From Dastarcus helophoroides (Eukaryota; Arthropoda; Insecta; Coleoptera; Bothrideridae), in contig CM053327.1 in NCBI GenBank assembly GCA_028583605.1, positions 42,446,059-42,510,058 of the forward strand: a stretch of 64,000 nucleotides of DNA, in the 5' to 3' direction. The notes under the pieces are model-generated. The model made no database searches. It was not told the DNA's origin and saw only the letters and a list, made by a program, of their open reading frames with translations. This document shows, piece by piece, positions 43,060 through 54,859 of this stretch; position 1 is the stretch's first letter; every line of letters begins with the position of its first letter. Made by a program: the position numbers and the translations under genes.

Positions 43060-46000
43060 TACACCACATGAATTTTATGCTCCTTCACAGTTTGTTTGAA
43101 CCCCCTGGTTGGATAAGTAGTACAATTCAGAAATTTCTCATTTCGACAAGTGGTTCACACGTGTCGTCCCTATTTTTTACAAGTTTAAGAATCATTTTAT
43201 TGACACTGAATGTGCCTCGCCCATTTTTCTTTCGTTTTTGAAAGGCAACGTTACAATGAAGAGACCACAGGGCGCTCGTAAGTAGTAATTGTCGTAAAAG
43301 TGTTATTCCGGGTCTTTTCTTTTTGGGATAAAGGTATTTTGTTTTCAGTTTCCTCTTGATCCTAAAATTTATTGCCCCGGTCATGTAATTGTTCTTCCTG
43401 ACAAGAATTTATGGTCTTTGAATTGCATGTCATATTTTTGTTCCTTTGAATGGACTTTTAAATGACCAGCTGCATTCAAACCAATTTGTTTTCTTAAAAA
43501 TGAAGTTAATTTTTTCAAATTTCAATGGAATTTCTAATTACTCCCAAAATAAACTTGTTTCAGTTAATAAATCTATTTAGATTATTTCGCATTGAAATCA
43601 GGATCATCGAAAAAAACATTAGAGGGCAGTTGAATGGCAAATTTATCAATCTTAAAAATTGAGGTTGGTTCTGTGATTTTGTTTATCTTATTCCAGATCA
43701 CACGTGAATTCGTTTAGAAGTGATTTGATCCATATGGTACATTACTTCAAACTCTTTTAAAGAAAATTACAATTTTTTAACTAATGCTGAAGTAATGATG
43801 TTAGCTCGACACCCTGGATTTAACAACGCTGGACATTGTTTAAAGTTACTGCACCTATTTCTAATTAAAACTAGAGCTGTACTGGTTGTACTGATTGCCA
43901 TTTTCGCTTTGCATGATCGTTTAATTTTTCGGATATTAGGGGAATAAATAAAATTAATTCCCTTTTTTTGCCGAAAGCTCTAAAACCTTTAATACAGTTA
44001 ATTAGTTGTCTTAGACCGGGTTGTGTGGTTTTTGTGAATTAAAAAATGTTTAGGACGGTTGGACCTGTTCTTTTATTTTAAAGCGATCTTACATAATTAA
44101 TTAATAATAATAATTAGCTGATACTGACAATGATTCAATAACGTCACTTGAATCTTCCTCCACAGAATCGCAAAGATAATGAAATTTCTTAATATCAAAA
44201 ATACGCTTGTCGTAATGAACTGAACACTTAGATGAATCTTAAAACGAAAATGGGAAGCGATAAGGGCTTTAAATTAGCAATATATATGGTATTTAATTAT
44301 ACTCGCGCCGTTTAATAATAATACATTTCAATTTATGTCAGTTACATATTTATCGGATGTTCAAATGTATCAAGTGGGCTCTACTTTTTTTTTAGAAGAG
44401 AACGTAGCGAACCCGGCACTCGATTACTTATTCATTATTTTGGTTGATCCCTCAAGGGTAATTTTGACGTCTTATTTATCCAGCGAGGTTAAAATTTTCT
44501 AATCTAAAGAAAATCCTCCAGAAATCTATTTTCTTTCACGTTTTTACGATGATTTGAATTACTAAGATACACAAATTTATAAAACAGTCAAGAGCAGTAA
44601 CAATTTCCATTCTACATCCAAAAAATGAGAATTTTCCATCAGAAAGTTTGTTATGATAGCAATTCAAATGTATTAAAACCTTGCAGTTGTCAATCACTGA
44701 TAATTTCTTTGGGATTTACGTTCCTAAAAAATTTTCATTGTCAACTTATTGACTTTTTCATTTGAACGAAACTCAGAATGTCGAAAATTTGTCAAAAATA
44801 GATTTGGAGTACTCTCTCCAAAAGTTTACTCTTCTTTACAAAATTATGCGTTTATGCTTTCAAAATAATTATAAACACAAATTTTGGACTTCTCCGAAAT
44901 TTAATAAATTTTTTTCACAATTTAGACTTTTTTAAATTTTTACATCAAACTTGCAATTTTTGTGTTTTTTCTTAAAACTTCGGATTTCAAACGGATTCAA
45001 AATTTGAACATCAGTCTTGCGAGTCTTACCCAAGTTATTGCGTTAAAAAAATAAATATAGCGTATTTTCTTGAAATTATGACTTTTTCACAAAATTCCTT
45101 AACCTTTCAAAATGTCATTTATTTTAATTGAACTGTCAATAAATATTTATGTTTTGTTTAAAATTTTTATGTTAAATAATAAATTCTAAATATTTCTAAA
45201 GATTTTGACTTATTTTCGAAATTTTCACCTCAGCCTAAAAAATTCTTTAAATTACAAATATATAAAATCGAAAACTCAAGATTTTTTATCGAAATTTTGT
45301 AATGTCAACTTTTTTTTCGAAATTTAAAATCCCCTTTTTTATTAAATCATGAGTGGTGGGTTTCCTCAAATTTTAAAATCCCAAAATTCAAACTTTACTT
45401 TCTACTCTAACAATAAAGGTTTCAACCAGTGTTAAAGCTTTAATTTTTTATTTTTAACGTTTTAAATTTAATCAAGACTCTTTTTTTAAGAACACAAGTC
45501 ATTTATTTAAAATCTTGACTTTACATGAAATATTTTAATTTTTTTCAAATGATTTTGATTTAGTTGCAAAATTTTATCTTTAACCTCAAAATGTTGACAT
45601 ATGTTTTGAAATTTTAGAACATTATGAATTTTTTGAAATCCTGGAATATTTTCCTAAAATTGTCTATTTTTTTTACTCTTTTCCTTGCAACTTTTCTGAA
45701 TTCAAAATGTTGGCCTTATTTAGCTATTTTTAATTTATTTTCTACCTTAATATCGAAGTATTCGACTTGAGATTTCGAGTGAAAACTTGAATATTCAAAT
45801 ATTTTTCTCTCGACTTTTTTCTATTTTTAAGGTTATTTCTGCAATGTTTATCTTTTCTAAATTTACAGTTTCCATTAGCCAAGTTTCTTCTGAAAGATTA
45901 TTTTTTTAAATTGAAATATATTCATATAATCAAATAGACTGCGAAATTATTTAAATCAAAATAATATTAAGGCATCTATGCTCATGGTTCTTGAAAGAAA

Positions 46001-46210
46001 TATTTTAGTACAAAGCGAAAACAATGAAATATTAAAATATATTTAATCTACAAGCAAAAATTTGTCAACTTTATTGTAAAAGTAATTTACATTTATTTGA
46101 GCCCTAAAAATTATAAGTGCAGATATTTTACCACATTCGTTTACTGAGTACTTTAAGACAATACGTGAATTGGATTTAGGGTAAGATTTTACATCATAAT
46201 AATGGAATTA
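43060..46210. other. No assigned gene; AT-rich repeat-like DNA from ~44.7 kb
   Basis: 43127-43384 has an 85-codon minus-strand ORF rich in lysine and arginine that could be more of the BEL/Pao body. From about 44750 to 45950 the sequence is degenerate AAATTTTGACTTTTT-like material related in style to the other AT-rich arrays. No units could be defined. Confidence 0.4.
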
Positions 46211-46221
46211 TAACCCCTCAG

Positions 46222-46440
46222 TTAAGGGCCGCTGTAGTCCGTGTAAACTTCAGAACCTTTAAGTATGCGCATCTTTACATGCTCACGATACCGCCTACTG
46301 TGTTCAGTTTTTGTTAGCGGTGTTTTTGTACTTAACTCACTAGATTCTCTATTTTCAATCTCTCGTAAACGTTTTTTACGCTCTCGATATGTCTTACACT
46401 TTTCGCTATTTTTCATACTCTTAATATCCATAGCTGATAG
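46222..46440 (-). CDS. Small basic ORF with RERKK/YREH motifs, function unknown
   Basis: Minus-strand ORF, best start MDIKSMKN at about 46431 (an upstream in-frame ATG at 46461 also exists). It reads SEKCKTYRERKKRLREIENR and later TKTEHSRRYREHVKMRIL. Two copies of a (S/T)-x-x-x-R-x-Y-R-E/R-x-x-K/R pattern separated by a polar linker resemble the short 'KCRAYRERKK ... QRSREYR.R' motifs found in insect proteins and in the N-terminal regions of some DNA-transposon proteins. The upstream 46470-46640 is much GC-richer than its surroundings, as expected for a 5' UTR or promoter. It could be a gene fragment, a first exon or a TE-encoded ORF. Confidence 0.4.
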   Translation of the reverse strand, partial: LSAMDIKSMKNSEKCKTYRERKKRLREIENRESSELSTKTPLTKTEHSRRYREHVKMRILKGSEVYTDYSGP

Positions 46441-46654
46441 CCTTATCCAATGAAGCGTCACTGGATTAAACGAATATGGTGCACTGCGGTGAACTGTAAA
46501 CTTAACATTCTCTCAGTTTTGTTGCCGGCCTCTCGACGCCGAGAGCGCTCGACTGGCGATTCGAGTATGTCCGACCGACCGACACCTTGTTCTTCAAGCT
46601 TGAACGAAAACCCGAAACTTCACCCCATATCTCAACATAAACATTTCCAATGTT

Positions 46655-47754
46655 AAAAGGAAACGATTTGAGAGCAATTTTTGCATTCATTGGCTCTTTT
46701 GTTGCTAAAATATTTTGATTTATCATCAGTTTAGGTTGATGAATTCGTACAAACGAGAAATGACTGCGTTTAAATGATAAGTTTCAGCGGATAACTCTTG
46801 GTGGAACGGACTGGTCCTTGGTTATCTTCAAAAATTGAAATACAAATGTTGTCCACTGAAACCAAGAAAGATTAAAAAACACAACGCATTTCGATAGCCA
46901 AGCTATCATCTTCAGAGAGATACTTATTGGATAACTGGTGCGACAAAATGTTATTCCCACTATTTCAGACGGAGCTTACCTGTTCAGAATTTTGACAGCA
47001 CTTCTTTTTTTAATATAGTTGAATCCTAATGCACACCCCAATAGGTTTGAACATTTATTAGATCCGAAGTTTGGAAACCAAATACCGATTTCGATCTTGT
47101 TAGATCTCGTCAGTTTGGCATATCCAACTCGAATACTAACAAATGTTCCGACAAGACATTTGTTACCATTTGAATTGGATATATCCAACTGACGAGATCT
47201 AACGAGATGGAAACCGATATTTGGTTTCCAAACTTCGAATCTAATAAATATTCAAACCTATTGGTCTGTGCATTAGAATCCTTGTCTTCTGGGACTTTTT
47301 CCTAGAGAGCAACCGCTTTGCTAGGTGGCAGTGTTTCAACTGTTGGTAGTTCAGCTACCTATGATTCACTATACACGCCTAGAGGGGTTCATGAATTTGT
47401 AGTCTAGGTTGCATTTTACTTGCATATAGTTAAATGTTAAAATATTTTGAAAGTGCTACCTCTTAGAGGGTAAAAAAACGTGTTAAGTGACCTTGGACAT
47501 ATCAGCGTCCAACCAATGGATATAGAACTATATAATTTTGGACAGAGTACATACTGAAGCCCAGCACTAAAAAAAACTGTTTTGAAACTTTAAGGGGCAA
47601 AAACACAGTGTCAAAATTAATATTGAAATAAAATAAAAATACATTTTGTGACCCAAAACTACTAGTTACTGTGTATCTTTCGATATTTGTTATATTTACT
47701 TTTTAATTCATAACAATCTGTTTCTTGGTTGGGTGGATAAAATAGAAAAAAATT
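46655..47754. mobile_element. Composite repeat K2 (1.1 kb)
   Basis: Nearly identical to K1 over its whole length, including the internal F segment and hairpin element (E4), differing by scattered substitutions and small indels. Ends GGATAAAATAGAAAAAAATT. Confidence 0.8.
47025..47425 (+). mobile_element. Hairpin element E4 (401 bp)
   Basis: Same structure and flanks as E3 (ATAGTTGAAT at 47015-47024; ATAGTTAAAT at 47426-47435). It was copied as part of K and is not an independent insertion. Confidence 0.8.
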
Positions 47755-47944
47755 AGATAAAGGTTTTCACTGGAGTAGTATAACTTGTAAAAATGTTAGC
47801 CCTGTCGAAAGAGGTCGCGTTTAAAAGTAGTTGATTTGACGTGGAATGCCCCCAATATATTTTATGTGTTAAGGATATCGCAGAATTCCAGGAACAAGCA
47901 GTTTGAAAATTTATGTTGGATTTTACTGAGCAATTCTTTAATTA

Positions 47945-48345
47945 ATTTTTTTTTTAAGTTTTAATCCACTCGCAAAGGGTAACCCAATTAACCCAATTGG
48001 TGGTATTAGATTTATGTTAGATTTATGTTATTGATAATTTAGGTAAGGAATAATTACGTGTAGAATCTAAATTACTATGTTTGATTGTATTGTTTTTTAT
48101 ATTTGTCCCATAAATGGACTTGTTCTGTCGGGCAATAAACAATTTATTATTATTTATTATATTATTTAAAAATTATGCTTTCCAAGCACTGCAAGTAGTA
48201 ATTATGGAAGCAAGGATAGATGGCGATAAACCGCCTTCTTAAACAAGGATAGGTTGTAATTTTTTTGGAAAATTCCTTTCGGTAACAAGTTCCATAACTT
48301 GGAAGTTCTATAGAAAAAAAAGAGTCTCCGTAACTCTTTTGAGAA
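47945..48345 (-). pseudogene. LINE A copy 5: 3' end, with an inserted LINE 3' tail
   Basis: The poly(T) at 47946-47957 and TTTTAATCCACTCGCAAAGG mark the LINE A 3' end on the minus strand. 48178-48345 carries the RTSKLWN...NY block. Between them (~47997-48178) is a foreign segment ending in CTGTCGGGCAATAAACAATT and TTATTATTTATTA, typical of a different Jockey-type LINE 3' end. LINE A breaks off at GAGTCTCCGTAA, where AT-rich repeat DNA begins. Confidence 0.7.
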
Positions 48346-48984
48346 GTTAGATTTTTTCCAAATTTCGACTCTTTTTGGAAAATTTCGATATTGTTCTCAG
48401 AATTTCCACGTTTTTTGAAAATTTAGGCTTTTTGTATCAAAATCTCAACTTTTTATATCTATATAAGTCCTCACTGTGTCAAGCTGGACCGCACCAAAAT
48501 TTGCTGTCTCCGACTGTCTAGTACGCCTCAAGAATCTTGCCCTTGGGGGATTAATTAATTAATTAACTGACGGAAAAAAAGCCAATAAAACATGAATAAA
48601 AATGACCTCCTTTTTCCTAAAATTTTGGCTATCAAAATTTCGTACTTTTATGGACATTTTAACTGTTGTCTTCATTTGTACTTTTCTGAAAATATTTTGA
48701 CACAAAATTGTGACCCTTTCTCAAAATTTCGATTCTTTTAAAAGTTCGACTCTTATAATTTTCTTTTTTTTTTGGAAACTCGACTATTTTTGAAATCTTC
48801 TGTTGTAAAAACTTCGACGTTTTCGTAAAATCTCTGCCTTATTAAAAATTTTCACTTTTGTTCAAAACGTTGACTATTTCCCAGTCTTGTCTTTTTTTAA
48901 ATAATTCGAGTATATTTTTTTGCAAAAAAGTCAGCATTTTCGAAATCCTGACATATATAAATTTGACTCTTTCTTGATACATTC

Positions 48985-49166
48985 CATGTTTTTGAAAAAT
49001 TCCGTCTCTTGAGAAGTTGTTTTCCAAATTTTGACTTTATTGACATTTTCGGCATTTTTCCCAGAATTTCCGTTTTCTGAAAATTCTGAGAAAAATGCCG
49101 AAAATGTCAATAAAGCCAAAATTTGGAAAACAACTTCTCAAGAGATGGAATTTTTCAAAAACATGG
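48985..49166. repeat. Long palindrome, ~85-bp arms
   Basis: CCATGTTTTTGAAAAATTCC ... TTGACATTTTCGGCATTTTT is followed, after a short centre, by the reverse complement (AAAAATGCCGAAAATGTCAA ... TTTTTCAAAAACATGG). Few mismatches. Confidence 0.85.
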
Positions 49167-49732
49167 AAACATGGTTTGCTTTGATAGTTTCGAGTTTTCG
49201 TATTAAATTTTCTACTTTTTATATCACAATTTCAACTTCTGTTGGAAATCTCAACCTTCTTTTGTCTTTATTTTCTCGAATCTTCGAATTTCGTTAATTC
49301 AACTTTTTGAAAAATTCGCCTTCTGAAAGTTTCGAATTTTTTTTAGAAATATTTACATTCCAAATTGCAAATTTATAGCTGTCAATTTAGAGCGGAATAT
49401 TTTTTTTTAATTTTAAGCTGAAACGTTTTTAAAAAAAGTCTAAATTTAGAATAAATTTCGAATTCAAAATCTAAATATGGAATTTTCAGAAAAAACCTCA
49501 AATTTCGATCACAAAAACTGTAAATGATATAAAAAAATCTCATTTTTGATATTTTTCACTTCCCTTTTGAAAAATTCGACTCTTGAAAAGTTGTATTTTT
49601 TCCAAATTTCGACTTTTTGGAAATTTTCGATATTTTCCTCAGAATTTTCACATTTTTTGAAAATTTAGACTTTTTGTATTAAAATCTCAACTTTTTATAT
49701 CGCAATTTCGACATCTTTTGAAAATTTCAAAA

Positions 49733-50371
49733 AATGACTGCGTGTAAGTTTCAGCGGATAACTTTTGGTGGAACGGACTGGTCCTTGGTTATCTTCAAAA
49801 ATTAAAATACAAATCTTGTCCCCTGAAACCAAAAAAGATTAAAAAACACAACAGAGGTTGCTCTAACGTGTTTCGATGGCCAAGCGATCATCTTTAGAGA
49901 GATACTCATCGGATAACTGGTGCGATTTCCCATTATTTCAGACGGGGCTTATCTGTTCAGAATTTTGACAGCACTTCTTTTTGTAATGTAGTTGAATCCT
50001 AATGCACACACCAATAGGTTTGAACATTTATTAGATTCGAAGCTTGGAAACCAAATACCGATTTCGATCTTGTTAGATCTCGTCAGTTTGGTATATCCAA
50101 CTCGAATGCTAACAAATGTTCCGACAAGACATTTGTTCCATTCGAGTTGGATATACCCAACTGACGAGATCTAACGAGATGGAAACCGGTATTTGGTTTC
50201 CAAACTTCGAATCTAATAAATATTCAAACCTATTGGTCTGTGCATTAGAATCCTTGTCGTCTGGGACTTTTTCCTAGAGAGCAACCGCTTTGCTAGGTGG
50301 CAGTGTTTCAACTGTTGGTAGTTCAGCTACCTATGATTTACTATACACGCCGCCTGGAGGGCTGCATGAAT
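49733..50371. mobile_element. Truncated K-type element K3 with hairpin element E5
   Basis: Contains the F segment (49750-49930; minus-sense hammerhead remnant at 49861-49900 with CTAAAGA core) and E5 from 49998, cut short at GGGCTGCATGAATTT. It sits in the AT-rich array; array sequence of ~70 bp is present on both sides (49655-49725 and 50372-50450), reflecting the array's own repetition. Confidence 0.75.
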
Positions 50372-51925
50372 TTCCACGTTTTTTGAAAATTTAGGCTTTT
50401 GTATCAAAATCTCAACTTTTTATATCGCAATTTCGACATCTTTTGAAAATTTCAACCCTCTTTTTTCTAAAGTTTAAGTTTTCCTCGAATCTTCGAATTT
50501 CGCAAATTCGACTTTTTAAAAACGACTTTTTGAAAAATTCGCCTTCTGAAAATTTCGAATTTTTTTTAAAAAAATCTGATATTTAAAATTGCGAATTTAA
50601 AGCTGGCATTTTATTGGTCAACTATTTGTCAAATTTAAGCTGAAAACTTAAAAAAGAAGTCGAAATTTAAAATTATTTTCGTATTCAAAATCTAAATATG
50701 GATTCTTCAGAAAAAAAAACTCAAATTTCGATCAAAAACTGACAATTACATTAAAGAATCTCATTTTTGACCTCTACTTTCTTTTTGAAAAATTTGACTC
50801 TTTTGAGAAGATGGATTTTTTCCAAATTATGACTCTTTTTGGAAAATTTCAATATTTTTCTTAGAATTTCCACATTTTTTTCAAATTTAAACTTTTTGTA
50901 TCAAAATCTCAACTTTTTATATCGCAATTTCGACATCTTTTGAAAATTTCAACCCTCTTTTTTCTAAAGTTTAAGTTTTTCTCGAATCTTCGAATTTCGC
51001 AAATTCGACTTTTTAAAAACGACTTTTTAAAAAATTCGCCTTCTGAAAATTTCGAATTTTTTTTTGAAAAATCTGATATTTAAAATTGCGAATTTAAAGC
51101 TGGCATTTTATCGGTCAACTATTTGTCAAATTTAAACTGAAAAGTTAAAAAAGAAGTCGAAATTTAAAATAATTTTCGAATTCAAAATCTAAATATGGAT
51201 TTTTCAGAAAAAAAAACTCAAATTTCGATCAAAAACTGAAAATTACATAAAAAAAATCTCATTTTTAACCTCTACTTTCTTTTTGAAAAATTCGACTCTT
51301 TTGAGAAGTTGGATTTTTTTCAAATTACGACTCTTTTTGGAAAATTTCGATATTTTTCTTAGAATTTCCACGTTTTTTGAAAATTAAGACTTTTGTATCA
51401 AAATTTCAACTTTTTATATCGCAATTTCGACATCTTTTGAAAATTTCAACCCTCTTTTTTCTAAAGTTTAAGTTTTTCTCGAATCTTCTAATTTCGCAAA
51501 TTTGACTTTTTAAAAACGACTTTTTAAAAAATTCGCCTTCTGAAAATTTCGAACTTTTTTTTGAAAAATCTGATATATAAAGTTGCGAATTTAAAGCTGG
51601 CATTTTATTGGTCAACTATTTGTCAAATTTAAGCTGAAAACTTAAAAAAGAAGTCGAAATTTAAAATAATTATCGAATTCAAAATCTAAATATGGAATTT
51701 TCAGAAAAAAAACTCAAATTTCGATCAAAATCTGAAAATTACATAAAAAAATCTCATTTTTGACCTCTACTTTCTTTTTGAAAAATTCGACTCTTTTGAG
51801 AAGTTGGATTTTTTCCAAATTTGGACTCTTTTTGGAAATTTTCTATATTTTTCTCAGAATTTCCACGTTTTTTGAAAATTTAAACTTTTTGTATCAAAAT
51901 CACAACTTTTTATATCTATATAAGT

Positions 51926-52905
51926 CCTCACTGTGTCAAGCTGGATCGCACAGGAATTTGACTGTCTAGTACGCCTCAAGAATCTTGCCCTTGGGGGGAT
52001 CAATCCTATTTGTTCCTGGGAGCATTTTCCATGATAGTATTTGTAGAAAAGAGACAAGTCACCAACCATACGCCTGTGCTCTAGTGTTTCGAAAGAATAA
52101 GTCAGACTCTCGTCATCAATTAGGCGAATCGCTCTTCTTTGAATTGACAGAGAGCTAAAGTGTGTTTTGAGGCTGAACTCCAAACATGAAAACACTATTG
52201 ATTAGTGTTGCCCTAACTTGAGTTTTGTATAGTGTTAATAGCTGATGAGATGTGAAGTATTTTTAGCTCTAAAAAGAAAGCCTAGCTTCTGAGAGGCAGA
52301 TTTGGCAATGGCGCGCATATGATCGTCCCAAGAGAAGTTAGTGCTCGCATTCACTCCTAGGACAGATAGATTAGATCCCATCGGAAGGATTTTACTGTCC
52401 ATTAGTATGTTTGTTGCATCATCCCTTGATGTTTTCTTAGAGAAAACCGCAGCCTGAGTTTTTAAAACGTTGAAGTCGACCAAGTGGTTCTTACCCCATT
52501 CCAGAATAATCTCGAGATCCCGATTAATCGTCTGTATCTGCTGTTCCCTTAGTCGATCTGGAGCAGCGATAGATAATGGTTTGTCGAAGAAAAAAGATGA
52601 CCCAAGGTTACTATCATTTGCGTAGCTGTATATACGATTGGAAGTTGAAGCTAAGAGATCGTTTAAGTGTAACAGAAATAGAGTAGGACACAGAACAGAC
52701 CCCTGAGGCACCCCTGCGTTAATCGCAAATGTCTCGGATGAGATGCCATCGACGACAACCTAAAGAGATCTGTCAGCCAGCGAGAAAATTGGATATCAAA
52801 TGACAGAGTCCAGGAGGAAGACCATAAGATGTTAATTTGGCGAGAAGAGATCGGTGCCAGACTCCGTCGAAAGCCTTTGAGATATCCAATGCCACAATTA
52901 AAGTT
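51926..52905 (-). pseudogene. LINE A copy 6: reverse transcriptase and ORF2 C-terminus
   Basis: Most complete LINE A copy. 52235-52711 reads PQGSVLCPTLFLLHLNDLLA and IYSYANDSNLGSSFF. The catalytic YADD box is YAND, so the enzyme is dead. Thumb-region sequence follows (AIAKSASQKLGFLFRAK). 52750-52905 holds the preceding RT segment in another frame. 51926-52195 holds RRAIRLIDDESLTYSFETLE, HRRMVGDLSLFYKYYHGKCS and the C-terminal LDTVRT region, which then runs into the AT-rich array. Jockey clade by overall motif pattern. Confidence 0.88.
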
Positions 52906-52909
52906 ACAA

Positions 52910-53280
52910 TTGTTGTGACAAACAGAGAAAGGTTGAATTGAAACCTTAATGGTATGTTGTTAGTTGCTTTATATTATTATATCATTAATAAAATTATTAT
53001 AAAAGATACACCGTAACGGTAAAAAAAGTTACGGAGATGAAGCTGAATCACTACATTAATGAGATAAATTTTACAATTCATTGAAAAATTATTTAGGTCA
53101 ACCAATAATAACCGGCATAACTTAAAGCATAGCCGCACCTCTTTAAAAATATGCTTTCTATGCGTTTATTCGTGGAAGTTGCACTCACATTATTAAGCTT
53201 TAGCACTATATATTTATCACTCTTTGAAAACGTCCTTAAGTGTTTTGGTATATAACTTGAAATCCTCAGAATCTTCTTCA
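52910..53280. other. No recognisable gene
   Basis: AT-rich sequence between LINE A copy 6 and the microsatellite. Confidence 0.4.
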
Positions 53281-53282
53281 AT

Positions 53283-53361
53283 TATAAAAAAAAGAAAAAG
53301 GAAAAGAACGAAAGAAAAAAAGAAAGAAAAAAGAAAAAGAAAGACAGAAAGAAAGAAAGAG

Positions 53362-53404
<43 letters not shown>

Positions 53405-53432
53405 AAAACAGAAAAGAAAGAAAAAGTTTGAA
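53283..53432. repeat. (AAAG)n microsatellite
   Basis: A purine-rich run of GAAA/AAAG repeats, perfect over ~50 bp around 53345-53405. The K/E/R-rich and F/L/S-rich ORFs on either strand are translations of this run. Confidence 0.95.
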
Positions 53433-53439
53433 CAATAGG

Positions 53440-54133
53440 CCAAGACTTTCTTAAGATTTAATACACAAATCTTTACCACGAGAGACAAACTAAATGATTG
53501 GTGTTAAAAATGTTTAATCCAGCTGTTTGAGCATTGAACCTTGATTTTGTGGATGCGCTCTTGTTTATATTTTAGATTTCCTGTTTTATTCGTTGCTATC
53601 CTAGCTATTAAATAAACCAAACACCAAAAATGCAAAATAGACACAATGCTGAAAAGGATATGTTTTTGGTCATCTTATATTATTATCCAATTAAATAAGG
53701 TTGCATTTATTTAGAACTTCGAATAAAAATCTTATTACAAGAATGTTATATAAATACTCTAGGAAAGGACAACAACTTTATATCTCCTCGTGACCACTCC
53801 TTGATTCCGTGGTAATAGCACACAAGATTTTATAAATATAAGTTACAGCTCAGGTTTACTCACTGTAATTCCCGTTGAATTACTAATAAAATGACTATTG
53901 CGATGATAATGACAGTTAATTGCGATCTGCAGAAATCGACACATTTCACAAATCGCAAATACGCTTAAATCTCGTTTCTAATCAAATTATTTAAATTAGC
54001 AAGTTAATAATTAACCCAGTAACATTTTAACTACTATTTGACCTGAAATAACAATGTATACAAATACAAGACAGTAATCTATTTAATAAAACTCTAACAC
54101 TGACTGATAGACAACGACAGCTTAAACGGATGG
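53440..54133. other. No recognisable gene
   Basis: AT-rich, apparently unique sequence; no ORF or exon of note. Confidence 0.4.
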
Positions 54134-54318
54134 CTCTATAACAGGGGTGAGCAATCTTTTTTTTACAGTACTACAGATTTCATTTCACTGAAAATTGTAC
54201 GTCTTGTACCCAGATGAAAATCTTGTTTCAGAAAATGCCCCGAATTCCACCTTGTCTTGCACGTTGGGAAAATCTGAAATGAAATCTGCAGCATGTTAAA
54301 AGTAATTTAAATACCACT

Positions 54319-54372
54319 GTAACAAGATTTTCATCTGGGTACAAGACGTACCCAGATGAAAATCTTGTTACG
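54319..54372. repeat. Perfect 24-bp-arm hairpin
   Basis: GTAACAAGATTTTCATCTGG-GTAC, loop AAGAC, then the exact reverse complement. The same arm sequence also occurs alone at about 54197 and 54843 (GTACCCAGATGAAAATCTTG-like). Confidence 0.9.
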
Positions 54373-54379
54373 GATAACT

Positions 54380-54850
54380 AAGGCACTAAGGAACGATTTT
54401 TCTAAATTCAACTTTTAAGGGCCTAAAAATGGGCACTGAAATCCCAAAAGAGATAGACAATAAATAATACACTCAACCTCTATTTAAAGTTACCTATAGG
54501 CGTTAACCATATACTTAAAATATATGACGTTAACTCATCACTTTATGACAACATATTCCCGGCACGGCGCGGCGGTATTTACTTTGCTTATCGCATTTCT
54601 TTCAAGGTTAAATTGAGAGCTTTTATTCTACTCCAAAACGAAAAATTTTGATAATATATGACGTCGTTTTAACCACAATTTGACCGATTCAAAGGTTTTG
54701 ATGTATGAAACTAGAAATGTCGTCCGGGAAAGAAAAATATTCAAAATTCGTGAGATGAAAAGAAGAGTATGCACAGAGCAAGTTACCCAAAAATTAATTC
54801 CTTAACATTTGGGAAAATTCCAATGGTTCCTGAAATGTAATGGTACGTCT
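54380..54850. repeat. Segment G, copy 1 (duplicated at 62652-63180 and 63600)
   Basis: About 450 bp that runs collinear with 62652-63180, including CGGCGGTATTTACTTTGC, CGCATTTCTT and the CAAAATTAATTCCTTA-like end. This copy lacks the fold-back insertion and the full 20-bp minisatellite present in copy 2, so it shows the unoccupied state. Confidence 0.8.
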
Positions 54851-54859
54851 TGTACCCAG

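Larger units (their letters stand above)
48346..51925. repeat. AT-rich tandem array inside LINE A, with ~497-bp units
   Basis: Landmark GCCTTCTGAAAATTTCGAA occurs at about 50541, 51038 and 51535 (497-bp spacing), with an older copy near 49319. The array starts where LINE A copy 5 stops (48345) and ends where LINE A copy 6 resumes (TCCTCACTGTGTCAAGCTGG at ~51926). The same repeat/LINE junction also occurs at 48466-48500, followed by ~60 bp of LINE A. K3 and a long palindrome lie inside. Confidence 0.8.

Noticed and set aside
53217..53488. Lysine/glutamate-rich and serine/phenylalanine-rich ORFs
   Set aside because: Translations of the (AAAG)n microsatellite.
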